Assembly (NCBI RefSeq): GCF_004362825.1
Contig: NZ_SNXZ01000002.1
Coordinates: forward strand, 1,111,365 to 1,175,364
Direction of reading: 5' to 3'
DNA: 64,000 nt
Source of the DNA: Labedaea rhizosphaerae
GTDB taxonomy: Bacteria; Actinomycetota; Actinomycetes; Mycobacteriales; Pseudonocardiaceae
Under the pieces are notes generated by a model. That model ran no database searches, was not told where the DNA came from, and was given only the letters and a program-made list of their open reading frames with translations. Below, piece after piece: positions 1-6,719 of this stretch (position 1 is the stretch's first letter; every line of letters begins with the position of its first letter). The position numbers and the translations under genes were made by a program.

Positions 1-673
1 CCTTGGTGGGTTCGGTGCCCGGGTTGGCCGGGTCGGCGATGTACCAGCGCTGCACCGGCGTGCGGTCGGTGAACGAGACCAGCAGCCGGGTGCCGTCCGG
101 CGACCACCAGTAGCCGCGCGATCGGTCCATCTCCTCGGCGGCGATGAACTCCGCGACGCCGCAGGCGTGCTCCTCGGTCTCCGGCTCGGCCAGCGCGCGG
201 TCGCCGCTGCCGTCGACGGCGATGACGCGCATGGCGTTGGCCGACACGTAAGCGACGTGCTGCCCGGTCGGGTCCGGTCGCGGGTCGACGACCGGGGTCG
301 CGGTCTCAAGCGCACGGACCTGGCCGTCCACGGCGACGAACACCTTGCCGGACAAGGCGAACGCGACGACGCGGGCATCAGCGTCGGTGGCGAGGCCGAC
401 GACCCCGGCGGCCTGCTCGCGGGCGCGTTCGCGGCGGGCCCGCTCCTCGGGCGAGAGCTCCTCGTCGCCGCCGAGCAGGGCCGCGGGGTCCGCCAGCACG
501 GACTCCTGCCCCGTGGCCACGTCGAGCTGCCAGAGCTGGTGGCTGCGGTCCTCGCCGGAGGCCGAGCGCAGGAACAGCACGCGGGCGCCGTCCGGGGAGA
601 CGGCGAACTGCCGCGGGGAGCCGAGGGTGAACCGCTGGGTGCGCGCCTGCATGCGCAAGAAGGAGTCACTCAC
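1..673 (-). CDS. S9 prolyl-oligopeptidase family serine peptidase, N-terminal part (truncated by window edge)
   Basis: The minus-strand frame is open from a GTG at 673 to the window edge, about 224 codons. The protein begins VSDSFLRMQARTQRFTLGSP and continues with blade-like repeats typical of the beta-propeller that precedes the catalytic domain in S9 peptidases, for example RQFAVSPDGARVLFLRSASG and a WWSPDGTRLLVSFTDRTPV segment. The central ERARRERAREQAAG stretch is common in actinobacterial members. The alpha/beta-hydrolase domain with its Ser-Asp-His triad would lie outside the window, so activity cannot be judged. No signal peptide is visible, which suggests a cytoplasmic oligopeptidase. 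The family call rests on the propeller pattern and is fairly sure; substrate is unknown. Confidence 0.75.
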   Translation of the reverse strand, partial: MSDSFLRMQARTQRFTLGSPRQFAVSPDGARVLFLRSASGEDRSHQLWQLDVATGQESVLADPAALLGGDEELSPEERARRERAREQAAGVVGLATDADARVVAFALSGKVFVAVDGQVRALETATPVVDPRPDPTGQHVAYVSANAMRVIAVDGSGDRALAEPETEEHACGVAEFIAAEEMDRSRGYWWSPDGTRLLVSFTDRTPVQRWYIADPANPGTEPTK

Positions 674-779
674 GCCACGACCCTAACCAGCCGGTCCCCG
701 ATCGGGCGATGGCGCGCGGGCGCGACTTGCTCACGTCCCGTCCGGGCTTGGACTTGACCACGTACCAACCGCCGCCGGT

Positions 780-917
780 TTGTCCCGTGCGCAAAATAAT
801 CGGACATCTTTATAGTTCATAACCAATAATAATTCTGAGGACGGCTCACACCGCTTTCTTGGCCGCGCCATCGCCTTCTCTCAGCCGGATCACATGAAGC
901 GGGCCTTGAGTGGAGGC
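780..917. promoter_or_regulatory. AT-rich intergenic stretch ahead of the trypsin-like protease gene
   Basis: Positions 791-840 are strikingly AT-rich for this genome (ATAATAATT-like runs), while the flanks are normal. The stretch lies between the divergent S9 peptidase and protease genes, so it is a reasonable place for one or both promoters. I see no clear -35/-10 pair and no inverted repeat. The downstream gene has a GAGTGGAGG ribosome-binding site just before its ATG at 918. Confidence 0.3.
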
Positions 918-1865
918 ATGACCGAGAACATGCAGCAGCAGAATCCCCATGGGCAGCCCAACCCGCTCTTCACCCACCAGCCGCCGCCTCAACAGATGTG
1001 GCCGCAAGCACCGCGGCAGCCAACCCGCCAGCCCGGCAAGGGCCGGCGCGGCGCCGTCGCGATCGTCGCCGGCGCCGTGCTCGCCGCGGGGGCGCTGGGC
1101 GGGGCGGCGGGCGCGTACTTCGGGCACGACACGACCGCGGGCGTGGCCACCGTGAGCACCCCGCTGGCGACGCCGACGGGCGACACGGCGACGACCGACG
1201 TCAGCGCCGTCGTCGCCAAGGTGAAGAACAGCGTGGTCGAGGTGACCGTGACGTTGCCGAACGGCGAGGAGATCGGGTCCGGCGTGGTCCTGTCCGCCGA
1301 CGGCCGCATCCTGACCAACAACCACGTCATCGCCGACGCGGGCAACGGGAAGATCACCGTCACCTTCGCCGATGGGCGCACCGCGAACGCCACCGTCGTC
1401 GGGTCCGACACGACCAGCGACCTCGCCGTCATCAAGGCCGAGGGTGTCAGCGGGCTGACCCCGGCCACGCTCGGCGACTCGAGCACGGTGAAGGTCGGCC
1501 AGGAGGTCATCGCGATCGGCTCGCCCGGCGGGCTGCAGAACACCGTGACCACCGGCATCGTCAGCGCGCTGAACCGCGAGGTGAACATCGAGGGCGAGCA
1601 GCAGCAGCGCAACCAGCAGCAGTTCCCGTTCACCGGCAACGACAACTCGGGCTCGTCCGGCGTGTCCTACAAGGCCATCCAGACCGACGCCTCGATCAAC
1701 CAGGGCAACTCCGGCGGTCCGCTGTTCGACCTGAACGGCGCCGTGATCGGCATCAACTCGGCGATGTACTCGCCGGTGACCGGCCAGAACGGTTCCGCGG
1801 GCAGCGTCGGGATCGGCTTCTCGATCCCGATCAACACCGCGAAGTCCGTGATCGCGAAGTTCTAG
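918..1865 (+). CDS. HtrA-like trypsin-fold serine protease (S1C) with N-terminal anchor and no PDZ domain
   Basis: The protein has 315 residues. A Pro/Gln-rich cytoplasmic head (residues 1-43) leads into one membrane anchor (about 45-67), followed by an extracellular trypsin-like protease domain. The catalytic triad is readable: His136 in ILTNNHVIADA, Asp168 in TTSDLAVIKA and Ser265 in NQGNSGGPLF. The chain stops straight after the protease domain (SIPINTAKSVIAKF), so the PDZ domain usual in HtrA/DegP and in mycobacterial PepD is absent. A Gln-rich insert (about 224-240) lies between two strands. I prefer ATG 918 over the upstream ATG 894 because GAGTGGAGG precedes 918. Likely role is extracytoplasmic protein quality control or processing. 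The stop overlaps the convergent next gene by 3 nt. Confidence 0.85.
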   Translation: MTENMQQQNPHGQPNPLFTHQPPPQQMWPQAPRQPTRQPGKGRRGAVAIVAGAVLAAGALGGAAGAYFGHDTTAGVATVSTPLATPTGDTATTDVSAVVAKVKNSVVEVTVTLPNGEEIGSGVVLSADGRILTNNHVIADAGNGKITVTFADGRTANATVVGSDTTSDLAVIKAEGVSGLTPATLGDSSTVKVGQEVIAIGSPGGLQNTVTTGIVSALNREVNIEGEQQQRNQQQFPFTGNDNSGSSGVSYKAIQTDASINQGNSGGPLFDLNGAVIGINSAMYSPVTGQNGSAGSVGIGFSIPINTAKSVIAKF

Positions 1866-2230
1866 TCGTGCAGCACGGTCAACGCGCTCAGCGCGGTGAG
1901 CAGTGCCCACCCGGCCGCGACGCCGACGACCTTCTTGCGGGTGTCGGCGTCGGGCGCGTGCCCGCCGAGCACGACCGCGTCGCCGACGTCGGAGAGCACC
2001 CGCACGGCGAGCGCCACCTGGGTGGCACGCGCCGAGGGCGCCACCGCCAGGGCGAGCCCGGACGCGAGGTCACGGGCGCCGATCGACCGGGCCAGCGCCT
2101 TCGCCGACTTGGGCGTGCGGCCCACGGCGTCGGTGAGCTTGCACGGCTCGGTCAGCAGCGTCGGCTTGGCCAGCACCGCCCCGCCGTAGATCGCGGTTGC
2201 GGCTCCGATCACCCGCGGCACCCAGGACAT
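1862..2230 (-). CDS. Small membrane protein, DUF4267-like
   Basis: A 122-residue protein with hydrophobic segments near residues 5-22 (RVIGAATAIYGGAVLA), 55-75 and a C-terminal helix (VVGVAAGWALLTALSALTV). The conserved-looking middle part SIGARDLASGLALAV resembles the pattern of DUF4267-type small actinobacterial membrane proteins. There are no catalytic motifs. The ATG at 2230 has GAGAGGGG upstream. The gene converges on the protease gene with a 3-nt tail-to-tail overlap. Function is unknown; the family name is a tentative resemblance. Confidence 0.7.
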   Translation of the reverse strand: MSWVPRVIGAATAIYGGAVLAKPTLLTEPCKLTDAVGRTPKSAKALARSIGARDLASGLALAVAPSARATQVALAVRVLSDVGDAVVLGGHAPDADTRKKVVGVAAGWALLTALSALTVLHD

Positions 2231-2301
2231 CGGAAACCCCTCTCACCGGCACATGACTGAAAGGGGCATACCACCAGCCTGGGTGCCTCAAACCGGCAAG
2301 A

Positions 2302-2399
2302 TCACTCGTTGCGGGGGAAGCCGAGGTTCACCGAGGAGGTCGCCGGGTCAGGCCAGCGGTTCTTGGCGCCGCCCGAGGCCTGCACCCGCTTGCCGTGGC
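2302..2399 (-). pseudogene. 98-bp relic of a second mmsA with a large internal deletion
   Basis: Read on the minus strand the fragment encodes GKRVQASGGAKN directly joined to RWPDPATSSVNLGFPRNE and a stop. In the intact MmsA at 5075-6565 these two pieces are residues 241-252 and the last 18 residues. Positions 2302-2359 match 5075-5132 with two mismatches, and 2360-2399 match 5811-5850 with three. The relic therefore lacks 678 bp (226 codons, in frame) found in the intact gene, and homology ends abruptly at 2399. No start or catalytic Cys remains. It is the remnant of a duplicated dehydrogenase gene and marks one border of the small island that follows. Confidence 0.85.
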
Positions 2400-2419
2400 C
2401 CGGGGGCCAGGGATGTCGC

Positions 2420-2818
2420 CTATCCCATCGGCAGAAGACGTCCGGCCGGTCGGTCAAGTCTCGCGACGATTTCGGCCACGATCGCCTCGCCTTCCGCATG
2501 GATATCTGGTCGCCGTTCGGACAGCGGCAGCCATTCGCCGGGTTCCTCACCGCGCGCCCACGCGGCCGATCGACGGCAGCAGTAGGCCATGCCGGCTGTC
2601 CACTCCTCCACGAGGTGACGTTTGATCCGATCAGCTGCAAGCTCCTCGGCCCGCTGTTCCAGGCGCCATTCGTAGAAGTCCGCCCATTCCTCATTGGCGG
2701 CAGCCACGTCGGGGTTCGGCAGCGTGATCCGCCCGGTAGCGAAGTACCAGCCGATGAAATCGGGCCGCGAATGGTCTCGCAGATATCGCTGGATATGCGG
2801 CCACCGGCTCACTTGCAT
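2420..2818 (-). CDS. Hypothetical protein beside an XRE/DUF397 pair
   Basis: A 132-residue soluble protein (MQVSRWPHIQRYLRDHSRPD...). It is rich in charged and aromatic residues in its centre (EEWADFYEWRLEQRAEELAADRIKRHLVEEW), which looks helical. The start at 2818 is chosen over the longer frame to 2911 because AGGAGG lies a few bases upstream. It is transcribed away from the XRE regulator at 2914 and shares its 95-bp promoter region. I do not recognise the family. Codon third positions are less GC-biased than in the surrounding metabolic genes, in line with the rest of the 2.4-5.0 kb island. Confidence 0.65.
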   Translation of the reverse strand: MQVSRWPHIQRYLRDHSRPDFIGWYFATGRITLPNPDVAAANEEWADFYEWRLEQRAEELAADRIKRHLVEEWTAGMAYCCRRSAAWARGEEPGEWLPLSERRPDIHAEGEAIVAEIVARLDRPAGRLLPMG

Positions 2819-2913
2819 TCCATGCCTCCTGAAAAGATGTGGACCTACTCGACGAACGGTAGGGTCCCTTCCGGAAGCGCGCTTGCGTTTCCCAGGGTGG
2901 GAAGGAATCATCA

Positions 2914-3744
2914 GTGCCGAACAAACGACAGCCGCCGAGGCCCCGCGACCGGATCATCGGCGCTCGCTTGCGCGCGATCCGCAAGGAGCGGACAAAGCTG
3001 AGCCTCGAAGCCGCCGCGAAGATGCTCGGGTGGGGTTTGGCGACCATGTCCCGAACGGAGAACGGTCTGCGCTATATCACCACCGAAGAGGTGGCGATGG
3101 TGCTGACCGCGTACCGGATTCCGTCGGCCGAACGCAACCAGATCATCACGGAAGCCCGCGCGGAGAACGCCTCGGGCTGGTGGGACCGGCCGCTGCCCGG
3201 AGTTCCCGCCGAGATGGGCACCTTGGCCAGTTACGAGGCAGACGCCACCAGCCTGACCGACTGGACGGTAACCATGGTGCCGGGCCTGCTCCAGATCGAG
3301 GAGTACGCCATGGCGTTCATGGCGTCGGACGATGTGCCACAGGAACTGGCTGAGTTGCGCTGGGTGGCTCGGCGCAGACGGCAGAAGATCTTGGGCACGC
3401 TCGACTACACGTCCTACATCTGCGAAACCGCGCTACGCACCCCGTACGGCGGCCCCGAGGGCCATCGTAAGCAGCTCCGGCACCTGCTGACCGCACGTGA
3501 CCGTGGAATCCCGGTTCGGGTCGTGCCCGAGCACCTACCAGTCGGACTTGCCAACCACTCCTGGCTATACATGACGTTCCCCCACACCACGCCCGTGGTG
3601 AATGTCGAGGTTGCCGGCGGTGGCATCTACCTGCACGACGAACAGGCGGAGCCCTATGCCACGATGCTCGCCAGACTGGATCGCGTAGCCCTTCCCACCC
3701 GCGAAAGCCAGACTATGCTGCGGTCGATCCTGAAGGAGGCATGA
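2914..3744 (+). CDS. XRE-family helix-turn-helix regulator with DUF5753 C-terminal domain
   Basis: A 276-residue regulator. Residues 10-65 form an XRE/Cro-type helix-turn-helix (IIGARLRAIRKERTKLSLEA followed by GLATMSRTENGLRYITTEEV). The remainder has the DUF5753 pattern of actinobacterial regulators: IPSAERNQIITEAR, a WW/ASYEADATSLTDW region, VPGLLQIEEYAMAFM, and a C-terminal PVVNVEVAGGGIYLHD strand set. The GTG at 2914 follows GGTGGGAAGGAA. The stop codon overlaps the start of a DUF397 gene (ATGA at 3741-3744), giving the classic translationally coupled pair known from streptomycete bldB/whiJ-type loci. In that arrangement the regulator binds DNA and the small DUF397 protein modulates it; this last point is family knowledge. 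Confidence 0.9.
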   Translation: MPNKRQPPRPRDRIIGARLRAIRKERTKLSLEAAAKMLGWGLATMSRTENGLRYITTEEVAMVLTAYRIPSAERNQIITEARAENASGWWDRPLPGVPAEMGTLASYEADATSLTDWTVTMVPGLLQIEEYAMAFMASDDVPQELAELRWVARRRRQKILGTLDYTSYICETALRTPYGGPEGHRKQLRHLLTARDRGIPVRVVPEHLPVGLANHSWLYMTFPHTTPVVNVEVAGGGIYLHDEQAEPYATMLARLDRVALPTRESQTMLRSILKEA

Positions 3745-3911
3745 TCATGAATTGGCGGAAGTCAAGCTTCAGCCAGTCCAGCGGCAACTGCGTCGAGGTC
3801 CGGCAGGACCTGAACGCATTGCGTGACAGCAAGAACCCCGCTGGCCCAGCCCTGTCCGCGGACCTGCCGCAGCTGCTGGCCACCATCAAGTCCGGCAAGC
3901 TGCACCACTGA
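3741..3911 (+). CDS. DUF397 domain protein
   Basis: A 56-residue protein. It shows the diagnostic DUF397 pattern NWRKSSFSQSSGNCVEV, then LRDSKNPAGPALS. Its ATG overlaps the stop of the XRE regulator by 4 nt; a second ATG at 3747 is also possible. DUF397 proteins act with an adjacent XRE/DUF5753 partner in many actinomycetes. The C-terminus LPQLLATIKSGKLHH matches the usual final helix. The gene ends 5 nt before the convergent Imm1 gene. Confidence 0.9.
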   Translation: MIMNWRKSSFSQSSGNCVEVRQDLNALRDSKNPAGPALSADLPQLLATIKSGKLHH

Positions 3912-3916
3912 TCAGC

Positions 3917-4390
3917 TCATTGAACCCACTGGGAGTCGCGCCAGCGGACGGTCTCGGGACGCACACCATCGAGCAAGTATGCCCGCACGATAGCGCGGAG
4001 CTGATCGCGGCTCATCACATCCCTGGGCTCGAACTCGATCGCACCCTGGGAGTCGAAGGGAAGCCTCGGCGCGTCGACCCGGCCGTCGCCCTGGGCGATG
4101 AAACCGCGTGACCGTCCGTCGGCGTTGACCTCGCGAAAGTAGACCGCACCGCCGTCCGGCCCAACAGCGACAAGCATCATCGGTGCCAACTCGGCGTGTA
4201 GCGGGTCGTACGGCCGGTCCCCGAGGTGAATCTCCCGATGCCCACGTACGTACGCCGGGGCGGCCTCGGGCGGAGGGCTCACGATGGCATCGACCAACTC
4301 GTCCACCGAGCGCAGTTGGAAGAAATTGCGCCATTCGCGGGGTCGCTCGTCGAACCGGACTGAGATGACCGGCGTCGCCGCTCTCGTCAT
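3917..4390 (-). CDS. Imm1-type immunity protein for the adjacent deaminase
   Basis: A 157-residue acidic cytoplasmic protein with no signal peptide. It resembles the Imm1 family: an N-terminal strand (TPVISVRFDERPREWRNFF), a central AELAPMMLVAVGPDGGAVYF strand pair, and a C-terminal helix after MSRDQLRAIVRAYLLDG. Its ATG overlaps the stop of the deaminase-like gene (4387-4390), so the two are translationally coupled in the order toxin then immunity. Imm1 proteins are among the commonest partners of nucleic-acid deaminase toxins, including the SCP1.201 group. The family call is by pattern and context; neutralisation of the neighbouring protein is inferred. Confidence 0.7.
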   Translation of the reverse strand: MTRAATPVISVRFDERPREWRNFFQLRSVDELVDAIVSPPPEAAPAYVRGHREIHLGDRPYDPLHAELAPMMLVAVGPDGGAVYFREVNADGRSRGFIAQGDGRVDAPRLPFDSQGAIEFEPRDVMSRDQLRAIVRAYLLDGVRPETVRWRDSQWVQ

Positions 4391-4998
4391 GGTGTCGCCC
4401 TCCCCTCCAAAGTTACGGGTTCGTCAGCGTCAAGCTCCCACACGTACAGTACCGACCCCTCCGGCAGAATGGCCGGAACTGCTTGCTGACAGCCCATCGC
4501 CGGGCCACAGACCTGCGGGTTGTTGATGGCCACCACCGCCGCGGTGACGCCGTCGTGGCGCATCTTCGCCGCGATCTTGGTCTCGACGTGCGATATCACC
4601 GTGGGCTGGCCACGTTCCGGGTAATTGAAGTCTGAATCGCGCAAATAGGCGTCCGCCAGGTCTGAGAAGTGGTCGTATCCACTGGTCATCGTCTGGGGCG
4701 CGGCGCTGGCCGAGGTCATGTACCGACCGACAGTCAACTTGAGATCGCGGATGGCTTCCTGCTGATCATGCGCCCACGCCGAGTCGCCCACGGCCTCGCG
4801 GAGGTAGTCCGGACAGCTGTCGTCGTCGGCGTAAGCAACAGCGCCTGACGAGCTGGAACCGGACGCTTCACACGCCGTGTCGTCCCCACCGAACGGGTTG
4901 AGGTCAAGCCCGCAGGACTTCGCGACGATGACGACGAGAATCGCGGCAACGGCCCAGCCGACCAACTTTCCGACGCATCCGCTGCCGTTTTGCGCCAC
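4387..4998 (-). CDS. Membrane-anchored SCP1.201/DddA-like cytidine deaminase (putative toxin)
   Basis: Counted from the GTG at 4998 the protein has 203 residues. One membrane segment (VGWAVAAILVVIVAKSC, about 14-29) is followed by a short Ser/Asp-rich linker. The C-terminal domain has the SCP1.201-like deaminase signature: His137-Val-Glu139 in VISHVETKIAAKMRHDG, then NNPQVCGPAMGC with the zinc-ligand cysteines Cys164 and Cys170, and AVPAILPEGSVLYVWE. DddA, a double-stranded-DNA cytidine deaminase, belongs to this family and shares the H-x-E, C-x(n)-C and LP-x-G pattern. An upstream TTG at 5037 would add 13 residues. The gene is short, without the long delivery domains of polymorphic toxins. 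It is coupled to the Imm1-like gene and follows mmsA on the same strand. Substrate (DNA, RNA or nucleotide) is not shown by sequence. Confidence 0.75.
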   Translation of the reverse strand: MAQNGSGCVGKLVGWAVAAILVVIVAKSCGLDLNPFGGDDTACEASGSSSSGAVAYADDDSCPDYLREAVGDSAWAHDQQEAIRDLKLTVGRYMTSASAAPQTMTSGYDHFSDLADAYLRDSDFNYPERGQPTVISHVETKIAAKMRHDGVTAAVVAINNPQVCGPAMGCQQAVPAILPEGSVLYVWELDADEPVTLEGRATP

Positions 4999-5074
4999 TC
5001 TTCCCCTGCCGCTCCTCAGCACTCTCCGAGTCGCCAAGGTTACCGACTGTCGCGCAAACCCTGCCAGGCGGCTT

Positions 5075-6565
5075 TCACTCGTTGCGGGGGAAACCGAGGT
5101 TCACCGAAGAGGTCGCCGGGTCAGGCCAGCGGCTGGTCACGACCTTCGCGCGGGTGAAGAACTGGACGCCTTCCGGCCCGTACGCGTGTGCGTCGCCGAA
5201 GAGGGAGTCCTTCCAGCCACCGAAGGAGTAGTAGCCGACCGGGACCGGGATGGGCACGTTCACGCCGACCATGCCGACCTCGACGTCGTCGGTGTAGCGC
5301 CGGGCCGCGCCGCCGTCGCGAGTGAACACCGCCGTGCCGTTGCCGTAGGGGTTGTCGTTGACCAGCTTGATCGCGTCGTCGTAGCTGCCCGCCCGCACGA
5401 CGGACAGCACCGGGCCGAACACCTCGTCGGTGTAGATCTTCATCTGCGGCCCGACCTTGTCGAACAGCGTGGGGTTGAGCCAGAAACCGCCCGCCGCGCC
5501 GTCGACCGGACCGCCACGACCGTCCACGACCAGCTCGGCACCCTCAGCCACGCCGGACTCCACATAGGACGCGACCTTGTCCCTGTGCGCGGCGGTGACC
5601 AGCGGGCCCATGTCGCACCCGCGCCGGCCGTCGCCGATCTTGAGCTTGGCCATCCGCTCGGTGATCTTGGCGATCAGCTCGTCGCCGATCGGGTCGACGG
5701 CGACCACGACGGAGATCGCCATGCACCGCTCCCCCGCCGAGCCGAACCCGGCGGACACGGCCGCGTCGGCGGCCACGTCCAGGTCGGCGTCGGGCAGCAC
5801 GACCATGTGGTTCTTGGCGCCGCCCAAGGCCTGCACGCGCTTACCGTGGCTGGTGCCGGTCTCGTAGATGTAGCGGGCCACCGGCGTCGAGCCGACGAAC
5901 GAGATCGCCTTGACGTCCGGGTGCTCGAGCAACGCGTCGACCGCGACCTTGTCGCCGTGCACGACGTTGAGCACGCCGTCGGGCAGCCCGGCCCGCGCCC
6001 ACAGCTCGGCCAGGTAGATCGACGCCGACGGGTCCTTCTCGCTGGGCTTGAGCACCACGGTGTTGCCGGTCGCGATCGCGTTGGGCAGGAACCACAACGG
6101 CACCATGGCCGGGAAGTTGAACGGCGAGATCACGCCGACCACGCCGAGCGGCTCGCGCACCGAGTGCACGTCGACCGCCGTGGACGCGTTCATGCTGAAC
6201 CCGCCCCGCACCGCGGTCGGCAGCCCGCAGGCGAACTCCACTGACTCCAGCGCGCGCTGCACCTCACCGGCCGCGTCGTCGAGCACCTTGCCGTGCTCGG
6301 CCGTGATGATCGCGGCGACGTCGTCGCGGTGCGCGGCGAGCAGGTCGCGGAACTTGAAGAGCACCGACGTGCGCGCGGCCAGGGAAGCCTTGCGCCACGC
6401 GGGGAACGCCCGCTTGGCCGCGGCGACCGCCTCGTCGACGTCGGCGGCCGAGGCGTAGTCGACGATCCCGGTGACCTCACCGGTGGCCGGGTCGTAGACG
6501 TCGCCGGTGCGCTCGGCCACGCCCAAGCTGGGCTTACCGTCGATCCAGTGGCTGATCCTGGTCAC
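5075..6565 (-). CDS. mmsA: CoA-acylating (methyl)malonate-semialdehyde dehydrogenase
   Basis: A 496-residue aldehyde dehydrogenase of the MmsA type. It has the NAD-binding ISPFNFPAMVPLWFLPNAIA segment, ISFVGSTPVARYIY, and the catalytic Cys281 in GFGSAGERCMAIS. The MmsA-type end WPDPATSSVNLGFPRNE is present. It converts malonate semialdehyde to acetyl-CoA, or the methyl form to propionyl-CoA, with NAD and CoA. This is the last step after beta-alanine transamination in reductive pyrimidine breakdown and also serves valine/inositol catabolism. The GTG at 6565 has a strong GGGGAGG site seven bases upstream. It follows the aminotransferase gene on the same strand but has its own 154-bp leader, which closely resembles the pucR leader, so joint PucR control is likely. 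Confidence 0.93.
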   Translation of the reverse strand: MTRISHWIDGKPSLGVAERTGDVYDPATGEVTGIVDYASAADVDEAVAAAKRAFPAWRKASLAARTSVLFKFRDLLAAHRDDVAAIITAEHGKVLDDAAGEVQRALESVEFACGLPTAVRGGFSMNASTAVDVHSVREPLGVVGVISPFNFPAMVPLWFLPNAIATGNTVVLKPSEKDPSASIYLAELWARAGLPDGVLNVVHGDKVAVDALLEHPDVKAISFVGSTPVARYIYETGTSHGKRVQALGGAKNHMVVLPDADLDVAADAAVSAGFGSAGERCMAISVVVAVDPIGDELIAKITERMAKLKIGDGRRGCDMGPLVTAAHRDKVASYVESGVAEGAELVVDGRGGPVDGAAGGFWLNPTLFDKVGPQMKIYTDEVFGPVLSVVRAGSYDDAIKLVNDNPYGNGTAVFTRDGGAARRYTDDVEVGMVGVNVPIPVPVGYYSFGGWKDSLFGDAHAYGPEGVQFFTRAKVVTSRWPDPATSSVNLGFPRNE

Positions 6566-6673
6566 AGTTCCGCCTCCCCGGATTTTCCGGAAATGGTTGC
6601 GTTGGATTGCGACGGCCCGGCTCCGTGGGCTTCCGTGGCCGGGTTGCGTCCCGTTCCCCTTGGCCGCCGGTTG
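6566..6673 (-). promoter_or_regulatory. mmsA leader, duplicate of the pucR leader, with TTTCCGGAAA palindrome
   Basis: Read on the minus strand this leader aligns without gaps to the plus-strand leader of pucR (8157-8264). By my count about 90 of 110 positions agree, and the last 31 bases before the start differ at only two. A 10-bp perfect palindrome (TTTCCGGAAA, 6584-6593) sits just upstream of the shared GGGGAGG ribosome-binding site. The position suggests a roadblock or operator for the pathway regulator. The actual promoter hexamers are not obvious. Confidence 0.6.
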
Positions 6674-6719
6674 ACGGCTGCGCGGCTTGAGCTCACTCGC
6701 GACGCGGACACATGAGGTG

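Noticed and set aside
2400-2694. Extended minus-strand frame joining the mmsA relic to upstream sequence (130 codons)
   Set aside because: Homology to MmsA ends at 2399; upstream of that the frame is a shadow of the hypothetical gene at 2420-2818.
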